Virus record (IMG/VR): IMGVR_UViG_3300020215_000367
Location: 1-23,777 of that record
DNA: 23,777 bases
From: a virus
Direction: 5' to 3' (one strand)
Shown here piece after piece: positions 1 through 6,087 of the stretch (position 1 is the first letter of the stretch; each line of letters opens with the position of its first letter). The notes beneath the pieces are model-generated. The model made no database searches. It was not told the origin of the DNA and saw nothing but the letters and a program-made list of their open reading frames with translations. Made by a program: the position numbers and the translations under genes.

Positions 1-55
1 CGATTCGGCATTCGATGGCTTCACGGTCGATACGGCAAGGTTGGAATTGCCGTGA
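1..55 (+). CDS. C-terminal end of an unknown gene (partial)
   Basis: The second reading frame is open from the window edge to a TGA at 53-55 and encodes a short tail ending in DTARLELP. Its stop overlaps the GTG of the next small gene in a GTGA junction, the junction style used throughout this window, which is the main reason to call it coding. Nothing can be said about function from 17 residues. Confidence 0.45.
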   Translation, partial: DSAFDGFTVDTARLELP

Positions 56-213
56 ATTCGGCCCGCGTGTCAGGCGAAACGCTATTGAAGGAACTAGAAT
101 CGCGCCGGCAGAAAGTCGAGAATTTGCGCATAGAGTTAACTGCCGCGCAGCTATCGTATGAGGAATTTCGCAACAAACTGATCGAGATTCTCGACGCGCC
201 CCGGCCGCGATGA
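52..213 (+). CDS. Small coiled-coil-like hypothetical protein, 53 aa
   Basis: The product is 53 residues and starts at GTG 52, which overlaps the stop of the upstream frame (GTGA). A weak purine-rich AAGG lies at 37-40. The protein is mostly charged and helical (segments such as LLKELESRRQKVENLRIEL), compatible with one coiled coil. Its TGA at 211-213 overlaps the ATG at 210 of the glycosylase/exonuclease gene, so it probably belongs to the replication operon. The frame is open upstream of the GTG to the window edge, so a longer form cannot be excluded. I do not recognise the family. Confidence 0.6.
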   Translation: MNSARVSGETLLKELESRRQKVENLRIELTAAQLSYEEFRNKLIEILDAPRPR

Positions 214-1286
214 TCCCAGCGCACCACATTCCCGCAGCCGAAGCCGGCGCCGAATGCCAGCGATGTCCCTTGCTGGATTGCGGCGCCGGCCCGGTGCCTC
301 CGACCGTGCCGCCGGACGGCCCGATCGATCTGCTCGTCGTCGCCGAAGCGCCCGGCCCGATCGAAGTCGAGAAAGGCGAAACGCTGATCGGCCCGTCCGG
401 CCGCGAGGTACGGCAAGCGCTCGCCGACGCGGGCGCGGACCCTAGTCGAGTCGCTTACACGAATGCGATTCTGTGCCGGCCGCCCGGCGGCGAGCTCGAA
501 AACTTCTTGCGCGACTGTAAGCGTGCCGGCACGCCGTCGCCGATCGAATGCTGCCGGCCGCGGTTGCTGCGCGAAGTGAGCCGCGCGAAATTTACGATTG
601 TCGTCGGCGGCGCCTCCGTAAAGGCAACCGGCGTCGGAAATTCCGTCATGAATCTTCGCGGCACGCCGGTCACGTTGCCGCACGGCGGGCCGGGACTCGT
701 GACGCTACATCCGGCGTTCGTGCTGCGCGACAACGGGCGAGTCATGCGCGGCGTGTTTCGGTACGATATCGCGAAAGCGGTTCGCCTCGCGCGCGGCGAA
801 AATACGTGGGCTGATCCGCCGTTCGAGACGCCGACGACGGCGGCAGCGCTCGCGCACGCGCTGGAAATGCGTGTGTGCGGCGACCCGATCGCCGTCGATA
901 CGGAAACTGACGGCGTAGACGCCTGGACGTGCAACATTCGGCGTATCGGCGTCGGTAGCCGAGCGCGCGTGGTAATCTATTCGCCGCTGTCGGTTGACGG
1001 ACAATGGTTGATTCCCGAGCTCGAACGGCGCGCGTGTAATCGCGTGCTCGCCGAATTCTTCGCCCGGCCGCTGCCGTTCGTGTTCCAAAACTTCTTCGGC
1101 TTCGATTCGATCGTGCTGTCGCGTCACGGAATGCCGGTCAACGAAACGAACCTTTTCGACACGCTGATCGGGCATCATATTGGCCCTACGTCGGAGCTGC
1201 CGCACGGCTTGGATTTTCTCGGGTCGATCTATACCGATGCGCCATATTGGAAGGATCTGACGAAACACGAGAAGCGCGATGATTGA
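210..1286 (+). CDS. Uracil-DNA glycosylase-like / 3'-5' exonuclease fusion protein
   Basis: A 358-aa two-domain protein. Residues about 1-200 look like the iron-sulfur uracil-DNA glycosylase superfamily (family 4/5 type): cysteines C16 and C19, C89 in TNAILCRPP, and C114 or C115 could hold a 4Fe-4S cluster; AEAPG at 45-49 matches the first active-site motif (GEAPG in relatives) and LHPAFVL at 166-172 matches the HPA motif. Residues about 225-358 are a DnaQ-like proofreading exonuclease: exo I is DTE (D230, E232), and exo II is NFFGFD (N294 to D299). The third exonuclease motif is missing here and lies at the start of the next gene, so the domain is split between two ORFs. The start ATG 210 forms an ATGA overlap with the upstream gene. 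Likely role: removal or sensing of uracil next to replication, plus proofreading for the polymerase. The glycosylase activity is inferred from motifs only. Confidence 0.82.
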   Translation: MIPAHHIPAAEAGAECQRCPLLDCGAGPVPPTVPPDGPIDLLVVAEAPGPIEVEKGETLIGPSGREVRQALADAGADPSRVAYTNAILCRPPGGELENFLRDCKRAGTPSPIECCRPRLLREVSRAKFTIVVGGASVKATGVGNSVMNLRGTPVTLPHGGPGLVTLHPAFVLRDNGRVMRGVFRYDIAKAVRLARGENTWADPPFETPTTAAALAHALEMRVCGDPIAVDTETDGVDAWTCNIRRIGVGSRARVVIYSPLSVDGQWLIPELERRACNRVLAEFFARPLPFVFQNFFGFDSIVLSRHGMPVNETNLFDTLIGHHIGPTSELPHGLDFLGSIYTDAPYWKDLTKHEKRDD

Positions 1287-2628
1287 TCGTGACGCTCTGC
1301 TAGACAAATACCTCTCTTTCGACGTCGCGGTTACCGCCGCTGCGGCGCCGTGGATTCAGCAAACCTTGCGCGATTCGCAGCAAGAGGCGATCTATCAGCT
1401 CGATACACAGCTTGCGCGCGTCGGCCGCTCCATGTCGGCACTTGGCGTGCGCGTCGATGAAGAAAAGCGGCGGCGGTACCATTACGAATACACGACGAAA
1501 GCCGGGCTGCTCTATCACAGGTTCGTCCAAGCCGCCGGCCGGCACGTTAATCCGCGCAGCGTGCCGCAGCTCCGCAAGCTACTATACGAGGATCTGGGCC
1601 TTCCCATCATTGACGATTTTCGCACGGATACCGATGAAGCTTCGACGGCGGAACCGGCGTTGCTCGACTTGCTCGAACGCGGCGTAGATGAGCGCGCCCG
1701 GAACGTGATTCAGACGCTTCTAGGGTTCCGTGCCGCCGATAAAATCATCTCGACGTATCTCGATCCGCCGGTTCACGCCGACGGACGGCTACGCACGACG
1801 TGGAAACCGCACGGCACGAAGTCGGGCCGATGGAGCTCCGGCGACCCGATGAATATGCAAAACATTCCCGATAAGTTACGGGATATGTTCGTGCCGGCAC
1901 CGGGCAACGTATTCGTAGCTGCGGATTACTCGGCGCTAGAGTTGCGGATCTTGGCGCTGCTCGCGTCGGATGAGCCGCTAATCCGCGCCTTCGACGAATT
2001 CGATCGCGGCGTCGGGCCGGATATCCACGTCGTTAACTGCTGCGTCATTTTCAACACGACGCCGGACAAAGTCACGAAAGAGCCGCGCACGTTCGCAAAG
2101 CGGTTCGTGTACGGGCTAGGCTACGGCGCCGGCCCGCCGAAGATTTTTCAGACAATGAGTCTGCTTCGGGACGACGACTTAAACCCTGTGTTCCCGGGCT
2201 TGTCGCTGTCGCATATCGAGCACGCCTATAAAGTGTGGTGGGGAGCGCATCCTGCGATCCTGGAATACCGCAAGCGGCTGATCGCCGGCTGGCGCCGCAG
2301 CGGCTACATTGCCACGCCGTGGCATGGCCGAAAGCGATATTTCATAGGTGGTGAGAATCACGAGGAAATGTACAACCATCCTATCCAGGGGGGCGCCGCG
2401 GACCTGCAAAATAATGCTGTTTTGGTGTTGACGGTCGGATATCCCTTCGACTACGCTCATTCCCGAGGGCTAATCTTGCAGGTACACGATCAGCTAGTCA
2501 TCGAATGCGCCGAGTCAGAAGCCGACCGGGTCAAGGCGCTGCTCGGCGCTGCGATGACGACGCAGATCGGCCCGATGCGGTTTCCGGCAGAGGTGAAGAT
2601 CGGTCGCGATTGGAAGGCTGTTTCATAA
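1279..2628 (+). CDS. Family A DNA polymerase, polymerase domain (exonuclease N-terminus in the upstream ORF)
   Basis: A 449-aa phage replicative polymerase of the PolA/T7 family. YLSFD (Y11 to D15) looks like exonuclease motif III (Y-x3-D), completing the domain begun upstream. The polymerase core follows: T-x-SGRWSS and NMQNIP, then motif A ADYSALELR with catalytic D216, motif B around KRFVYGLGYG, and motif C VHDQLVIE with H403 and D404. The residue after the catalytic Asp is Gln (Q405), where the family nearly always has Glu. The ATG at 1279 lies 8 nt inside the upstream gene, with a purine-rich GAGAAG at 1269-1274, so translation is probably coupled by termination and reinitiation. There is no 5'-3' exonuclease domain. 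Synthesises phage DNA in the cytoplasm, presumably complexed with the upstream protein. Confidence 0.93.
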   Translation: MIDRDALLDKYLSFDVAVTAAAAPWIQQTLRDSQQEAIYQLDTQLARVGRSMSALGVRVDEEKRRRYHYEYTTKAGLLYHRFVQAAGRHVNPRSVPQLRKLLYEDLGLPIIDDFRTDTDEASTAEPALLDLLERGVDERARNVIQTLLGFRAADKIISTYLDPPVHADGRLRTTWKPHGTKSGRWSSGDPMNMQNIPDKLRDMFVPAPGNVFVAADYSALELRILALLASDEPLIRAFDEFDRGVGPDIHVVNCCVIFNTTPDKVTKEPRTFAKRFVYGLGYGAGPPKIFQTMSLLRDDDLNPVFPGLSLSHIEHAYKVWWGAHPAILEYRKRLIAGWRRSGYIATPWHGRKRYFIGGENHEEMYNHPIQGGAADLQNNAVLVLTVGYPFDYAHSRGLILQVHDQLVIECAESEADRVKALLGAAMTTQIGPMRFPAEVKIGRDWKAVS

Positions 2629-2650
2629 CCGGCAGCGAAAGGAACGGACG

Positions 2651-4042
2651 ATGAAAATCGAGATGAATGGAAAGGAATACACCCCGAATGAGCTCGTCGC
2701 GACGTTGGAAGCGACTTCCGGTGTGGACGCGCCTGCGCCTGCGCCTGATCGATCTGCGGATTCGATGGCTTCTGTGGAGGATTCGCCGTCGGCAGTCACG
2801 TTTCAGCCTACTGCCGGACAGCAAGCCGCCGCCGACGCCGTAGCGGCGCTGATGAGGCGCCCCGGGCCGCAGCTTGCGACGATCGTGGGCTATGCCGGCG
2901 TCGGGAAAACCACGATGCTGCGCATTTTCGGCGAGCAGTATCGCAGCCCGCGCGTAATCACGCCGACGGGCAAGGCCGCGCTCCGCGTGACTCAAGCGTC
3001 GGGATTGCCGGCGAGCACGGTTCACCGCTGGATCTACAAGCCCGAAGTTGATCCGAAGTCGGGCAAGCTGAAGTTTTCGAAGCGGCTCACGGATTTGGAG
3101 CTGCCGCCGTCGAAACTGGTGCTGATTGACGAAGCGTCGATGATCAGCGCCGACATTTGGGCCGATATCTGGCGCGTGGCGCAGGCTTACGATCTCAAGG
3201 TTGTCGCGATCGGCGACGGTTTCCAGCTTCCGCCCGTCCAGGAAAAGAACGCGCCGGCTTTTTCGCTGCTCGATCCGGCGCTGGTGCAAAAACTCAGCGG
3301 CGTGCGCGTCGAGCTCACAGAGGTTTTGCGTCAGGCGATGGATTCGCCTGTGGTGCGCGCGTCGATGCGGCTGCGCGAAGGCATGGGCGTTCGGGCGCTC
3401 GCCGAGCTGCCGCGAATCGAGCGCGACAATCTTGGGGCTATGGCGCTCGCGGCGTTCCGTGCCGGCGGCGTCATTATCAGCAACACGAACGACACGCGGT
3501 TTCGCGTAAATTATGCAATGCGCGATGCGCTTCACCCGGGGCAGTATGGGCCGCAGCCGGGCGAACCGCTGTTGATTTTGCGGAACAATTACGAATTCGG
3601 CGCCTACAACGGCGAACAACTTACGTTCGAAGGCTGGACCGTGCCGCCCGATCAGCCGATGCACGTTCACGATCGCTACACGAATGCCGAAGCTGATGTG
3701 TACTTCGGCGAGGCGAAGATCGACGGCCGAGCCGCAATTATCGCTATCGAGCAATTGCACGGCAGCACGAAAGACATCGGCGGCTACGCGCTGGCGACGG
3801 CCGGCGAGCTGTGGGCGCGGCAGCACGGATGTTACACCGAAGATGATTGCCCGACGCCGTTCGTGGAAGCGAATTTCGGCTACTGCTACACCGCGCACAA
3901 GTCGCAAGGCTCCGAATGGCCGTGCGCACTGGTCATGGTCGAGCCGCGGGTTAGGCTTGATGAGGAAGACGGCCGACGCTGGGCCTACACTGCAATCACG
4001 CGCGCGAAAACGTCGGCGGCGATCTTTTACGGGAGGATTTGA
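2651..4042 (+). CDS. SF1 DNA helicase, Dda/RecD/Pif1-like
   Basis: A 463-aa ATP-dependent helicase of superfamily 1B. After an acidic, Pro/Ala-rich N-terminus (about 1-50), motif I (Walker A) is GYAGVGKTT with K86; motif Ia is TPTGKAAL; motif II (Walker B) is LIDEAS with D160 and E161; motif III is IGDGFQLPP; the UvrD-like C-terminal motif is TAHKSQGSEW; motif VI is YTAITRAK with R451. The start ATG follows AAGGAA-type sequence at 2639-2644 with good spacing. It lies 22 nt downstream of the polymerase gene, so it probably unwinds DNA ahead of that polymerase, as Dda-like helicases do in other phages. Polarity (5'-3') is inferred from the family. Confidence 0.93.
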   Translation: MKIEMNGKEYTPNELVATLEATSGVDAPAPAPDRSADSMASVEDSPSAVTFQPTAGQQAAADAVAALMRRPGPQLATIVGYAGVGKTTMLRIFGEQYRSPRVITPTGKAALRVTQASGLPASTVHRWIYKPEVDPKSGKLKFSKRLTDLELPPSKLVLIDEASMISADIWADIWRVAQAYDLKVVAIGDGFQLPPVQEKNAPAFSLLDPALVQKLSGVRVELTEVLRQAMDSPVVRASMRLREGMGVRALAELPRIERDNLGAMALAAFRAGGVIISNTNDTRFRVNYAMRDALHPGQYGPQPGEPLLILRNNYEFGAYNGEQLTFEGWTVPPDQPMHVHDRYTNAEADVYFGEAKIDGRAAIIAIEQLHGSTKDIGGYALATAGELWARQHGCYTEDDCPTPFVEANFGYCYTAHKSQGSEWPCALVMVEPRVRLDEEDGRRWAYTAITRAKTSAAIFYGRI

Positions 4043-4044
4043 AA

Positions 4045-4371
4045 ATGGCGCAAGATACACACCCCGGGGCGCCCGCCGAGAGGAAGAAGCTGCGGGTGCA
4101 GGCGCATCGGTACACCGGAGCGCTTCATCTCGGCGAGGGCGTCTGCGCTGCCGTCGTTGGCGAGGAGGGCCAGCGTGGCAACCGTGGTCGCGGGCCGCGG
4201 GTGTACACGCTCTGCGGGCGGCCGGCGACGTACGGCGCTCAGTGCTGGGGCCACGCGCCGGCAGGATACGCGTTCCGCGCTCTGCAAGGGCTGGCGGACT
4301 TCATCGAGTTCGTCTCGCTCGACTACTTCCGCCGCCACGGTGTCACACCCGGCGGGGTGAAGCCGCTATGA
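4045..4371 (+). CDS. Hypothetical protein, 108 aa
   Basis: I chose ATG 4045 because GGGAGG at 4031-4036 sits 8 nt upstream; an in-frame TTG at 4039 would be only 2 nt from that site. The product is basic at its N-terminus, carries CGRP and CWGH around residues 60-70, and has an aromatic stretch (FIEFVSLDYF) near the end. Two Cys plus His could bind metal, but I see no family. Codon use is unlike the helicase upstream: all five Glu codons are GAG and Gly/Arg codons include GGG and CGG. Its stop overlaps the next gene's ATG (ATGA). It may have arrived with that gene. Confidence 0.72.
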   Translation: MAQDTHPGAPAERKKLRVQAHRYTGALHLGEGVCAAVVGEEGQRGNRGRGPRVYTLCGRPATYGAQCWGHAPAGYAFRALQGLADFIEFVSLDYFRRHGVTPGGVKPL

Positions 4372-4775
4372 CCCGCGAGTCTAACCCCACGCCCCCCGGG
4401 GCGCCCGGACGGGAGGGGCGGGAGCTGCTGCCGTGTCCGTTCTGCCACAAGGCTGATGCGTACTTCGACAGGGCGGGGTTGTACGGGCTGCACTTCGTCG
4501 GGTGCGCGTGTGGCGCCCGCGGTCCTGCGCGCGACGGCTTAGCTGACGCGCGCGACGCCTGGAACACCCGCGCCGCTCCCCCACCCGCCCCCGAGGTACG
4601 GCCCACGTCAGAAATGCGGGCGGCGGTCGCCGAGACGATTCGCATGCACCAGGCGTCAGGCGTCCCGCCCGAGGGTGTCGCCGAGATGGTGTGGCGCCAG
4701 GTTGCCGGGCACGTCGCCATGCTGCTGGAGAAGCACCCGGAGGCCCTGCGGGGTGGGCCGACGGAGGGAAAATGA
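4368..4775 (+). CDS. Lar-like restriction-alleviation zinc-ribbon protein
   Basis: A 135-aa protein. Residues 20-69 match the Lar family pattern: LLPCPFC with C23 and C26, then C46 and C48 in GCACG, then an AWNTR block at 64-68, the layout of the zinc ribbon in Lar/Rac-prophage-type proteins. The family founder modifies host type I restriction so that phage DNA is cut less; many phage members are assigned by similarity only. Residues about 75-135 form an extra helical region (PTSEMRAAVAETIRMHQ and following) that is not part of the core domain. ATG 4368 overlaps the previous stop (ATGA). Ten of eleven Glu codons are GAG, matching the previous gene but not the phage core, which suggests recent acquisition. 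Confidence 0.75.
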   Translation: MTRESNPTPPGAPGREGRELLPCPFCHKADAYFDRAGLYGLHFVGCACGARGPARDGLADARDAWNTRAAPPPAPEVRPTSEMRAAVAETIRMHQASGVPPEGVAEMVWRQVAGHVAMLLEKHPEALRGGPTEGK

Positions 4776-4876
4776 ACCGCGACGATCAAGATCAGCTAAT
4801 TCTACTCATTGCGATTGCGATCATCGGGCTTGCGATGCTGGTTTTGTGGAATATGCCGCCGGAGCCTGTGCCGTGA
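4772..4876 (+). CDS. Single-pass membrane peptide, 34 aa
   Basis: ATG 4772 lies 3 nt after GGAGGG (4763-4768) and overlaps the previous stop (ATGA); its own TGA overlaps the next GTG. The product has a charged start (MNRDDQDQ), one hydrophobic segment of about 20 residues (LILLIAIAIIGLAMLVLW), and a Pro-rich tail (NMPPEPVP). This is a convincing one-helix inner-membrane peptide. It could be a small membrane effector or accessory lysis peptide. Holins normally have at least one longer transmembrane domain and charged tail, so I do not call it a holin. Confidence 0.7.
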   Translation: MNRDDQDQLILLIAIAIIGLAMLVLWNMPPEPVP

Positions 4877-5022
4877 AAAAATGTCTTAGCTGCGGTAAGG
4901 CGATCACGCGCTTTCGTCGGTGCCTTGCGTGCCGGCGAAAGCAGAAAGACCCGCGCCCGTATTGGTGGAGGAAGTTACCGAAGGCCGAACGGCAGCGCAC
5001 GCCGAAGGACGCGAAGCCGTGA
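4873..5022 (+). CDS. Small zinc-ribbon protein, 49 aa
   Basis: GTG 4873 overlaps the membrane peptide's stop (GTGA), and TGA 5020-5022 overlaps the next GTG, so this is a link in a coupled chain. Two CxxC knuckles, C4/C7 and C17/C20, are separated by nine residues in a very basic context, the look of a compact treble-clef or zinc-ribbon fold that may touch nucleic acid. The tail is Lys/Arg/Pro-rich. Such tiny zinc proteins are common in phage early regions and are mostly uncharacterised; the precise role here is unknown. Confidence 0.7.
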   Translation: MKKCLSCGKAITRFRRCLACRRKQKDPRPYWWRKLPKAERQRTPKDAKP

Positions 5023-5285
5023 AAAAGACAATCCAGGCCAAGCATGTCGATACCCTTTCCGTGCTCCGCTGCGTCAAGCGATTCGAAACGCGCAAGGACG
5101 CGCCGCGGGCGTCGCGCTGGGAAATCCACGCCGACTTTCCGGGCGCGCCGCCGAAGGTGGTTAATGCGAAGCTGCGCGCGCTCGTGCTGCGCGGGCTGCT
5201 CGCCGGCTGTAGCCTGACGCACAATTGCCGGGGCGACTTTACCGTGGCGCCGGCCGGCGACGAGGCACTACGTAGTACCCTGTAG
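5019..5285 (+). CDS. Winged-helix-like hypothetical protein, 88 aa
   Basis: GTG 5019 overlaps the upstream stop (GTGA). The sequence runs from a conserved-looking opening (KKTIQAKHVDTLSVLR) through PPKVVNAKLRALVLRGLLAGC to a short DFTVAPAGDEAL end. The pattern of helix, Gly turn, helix and beta hairpin resembles the small winged-helix proteins encoded by many phages, in which the middle helix would read DNA. No close family member is named with confidence. It is the last gene before the 141-nt non-coding region, so it ends the first operon segment. An in-frame ATG at 4920 would give a longer protein but would overlap the zinc-ribbon gene heavily. Confidence 0.7.
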   Translation: MKKTIQAKHVDTLSVLRCVKRFETRKDAPRASRWEIHADFPGAPPKVVNAKLRALVLRGLLAGCSLTHNCRGDFTVAPAGDEALRSTL

Positions 5286-5289
5286 CGCG

Positions 5290-5318
5290 TTGTGGGATAC
5301 CGTCTTACTCCCGAGAAT
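5290..5318 (+). promoter_or_regulatory. Weak sigma70-like promoter candidate
   Basis: TTGTGG (5290-5295) and GAGAAT (5313-5318) are separated by 17 nt. They match 3 of 6 and 4 of 6 consensus positions. Transcription would begin near 5325, exactly at the base of the large RNA structure that follows. The match is weak and could be chance; it is listed mainly because of that coincidence. Confidence 0.22.
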
Positions 5319-5324
5319 TACTCA

Positions 5325-5428
5325 ATTTTTCGCTTGCTCCCGTTCCCGTGCGAATGTTATTCGTCTCACTAAGAGGGCTAAATCACAGGGGTTAGCCCTG
5401 ACAAAACAACGGGAGCAAGGCGAAAAAT
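5325..5428 (+). promoter_or_regulatory. Structured 5' leader: three-way junction that sequesters a ribosome-binding site
   Basis: A left arm at 5325-5344 (ATTTTTCGCTTGCTCCCGTT) pairs with 5408-5428 over 20 base pairs with one bulged G (5419 or 5420). Inside lie two perfect hairpins: CGAAT-GTT-ATTCG at 5351-5363, and AGGGCTAA (5374-5381) with TTAGCCCT (5392-5399) around a 10-nt loop. The right arm contains GGGAG (5411-5415), AAGG (5417-5420) and the first two bases of the ATG at 5427, so closing the stem would hide the start of the downstream gene. This looks like a cis-acting translational switch or a protein-binding RNA. At DNA level the same bases are a roughly 100-bp interrupted palindrome that could also be an operator or origin. 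Folding is seen in the sequence; function is inferred. Confidence 0.7.
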
Positions 5429-5798
5429 GAAAATGAGATCAAGGCCGTTGCCGTCGTGCAAGCTTCGCGGGCGGGCGTTCATACCTACATATGCGCAAGT
5501 CGCCGCCGCGGTTGGCCGCTACTTTGTTCGAGTCGCCGACCCATTCGAAACGCTGCGCGTTAAGACGGTAGGTGAAGCCGTTGCGGTCGCGCTGGGCGCG
5601 AGATGGTCGCCGACGGTAGGTCAAATGGTGCGGCGGGCGCTGCTCGAAATGGGCTGCGAGCTCGTCACGTTCGAGCATAAGCACCTAGTCAAAAACATCC
5701 GAGCGCGGCACCACGATCGCGCCGACGCCGTGGCGCTCGCGATGAAGCTGCGCGGGCGCAAGAACGCGCCGAAGGACGCGGCCCGTGTCGAGGGCTAG
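5427..5798 (+). CDS. Hypothetical protein, 123 aa, behind a structured leader
   Basis: ATG 5427 follows AAGG with 6-nt spacing; a second in-frame ATG lies at 5433. The product is basic. It contains VGEAVAVALGARWSPTVGQMVRRALLEMGCE in its middle (positions about 49-80), which reads like helix-turn-helix material, followed by a Lys/His/Arg-rich end. Both the ribosome-binding site and the start are inside the long stem of the leader, so expression is probably controlled post-transcriptionally, perhaps by the protein itself if it binds nucleic acid. That is inference. The next gene begins 14 nt before this one ends. I do not recognise the family. Confidence 0.75.
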   Translation: MKMRSRPLPSCKLRGRAFIPTYAQVAAAVGRYFVRVADPFETLRVKTVGEAVAVALGARWSPTVGQMVRRALLEMGCELVTFEHKHLVKNIRARHHDRADAVALAMKLRGRKNAPKDAARVEG

Positions 5799-6087
5799 CC
5801 GCGTCGCCGCGCTCATGCGTGCGTGGCAGAAGTCGTTACGCGAAGCCGATCGATTCTGGGATCGCATCGTCGAAGAAATCGCAGCAAGCCGGCGTGCCGG
5901 CGATCTGCCGGCCGTCATCGCGCGCGATCTCGGCTTGCCGCGCTCGCTAGTGCGCGAAGCGCTGCGCGCGGGAGGTGAACGCGGGTTACTGGAACCGCGG
6001 CCCGTCGAGCGTTGCCCCTGCGGTCTGATTCACGATCTGTGCGAGCTCGGCGCTCGCGTCGCCGCACGTCGGAGGGCGGTCGCGTGA
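5785..6087 (+). CDS. HTH protein with possible C-terminal zinc knuckle, 100 aa
   Basis: GTG 5785 was chosen because GAAGGA (5771-5776) lies 8 nt upstream; an in-frame ATG exists at 5815. Residues about 40-70 (DLPAVIARDLGLPRSLVREAL and following) look like a helix-turn-helix with the wing-like sequence GERGLLE. C77, C79, H83 and C86 in CPCGLIHDLC could bind a metal ion. A small DNA-binding regulator is the likeliest role, and the nearby dyads at 5304-5427 are plausible targets. It overlaps the previous gene by 14 nt and its TGA overlaps the next GTG. Confidence 0.72.
   Translation: MSRASRVAALMRAWQKSLREADRFWDRIVEEIAASRRAGDLPAVIARDLGLPRSLVREALRAGGERGLLEPRPVERCPCGLIHDLCELGARVAARRRAVA

Noticed and set aside
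1279-1290. Programmed +1 frameshift joining the exonuclease and polymerase frames at GAT-TGA
   Set aside because: A slip here would skip one base at a stop codon, but the Asp tRNA would have to re-pair with ATT, which is poor, and no stimulatory Shine-Dalgarno or slippery run is present. Reinitiation at ATG 1279 explains the overlap better.
4039-4047. TTG 4039 as start of the 4045 gene
   Set aside because: Only 2 nt separate it from GGGAGG; the ATG two codons later has ideal 8-nt spacing.
2531-4060. Long minus-strand open frame (509 codons) across the helicase
   Set aside because: It is the antisense shadow of a helicase with all motifs intact; its translation is Arg/His-rich with no domain, as expected of the reverse frame of GC-rich coding DNA.
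4772-4876. Holin assignment for the 34-aa membrane peptide
   Set aside because: It lies in an early-type region with no endolysin or spanin nearby and is shorter than known holins.
5326-5427. The large stem as an ordinary intrinsic terminator
   Set aside because: The T-run is at the 5' side of the stem and the 3' side ends in A-run plus a start codon, so the + strand lacks a terminator U-tract. On the minus strand the U-tract would be placed correctly, but no minus-strand genes are seen to end there.
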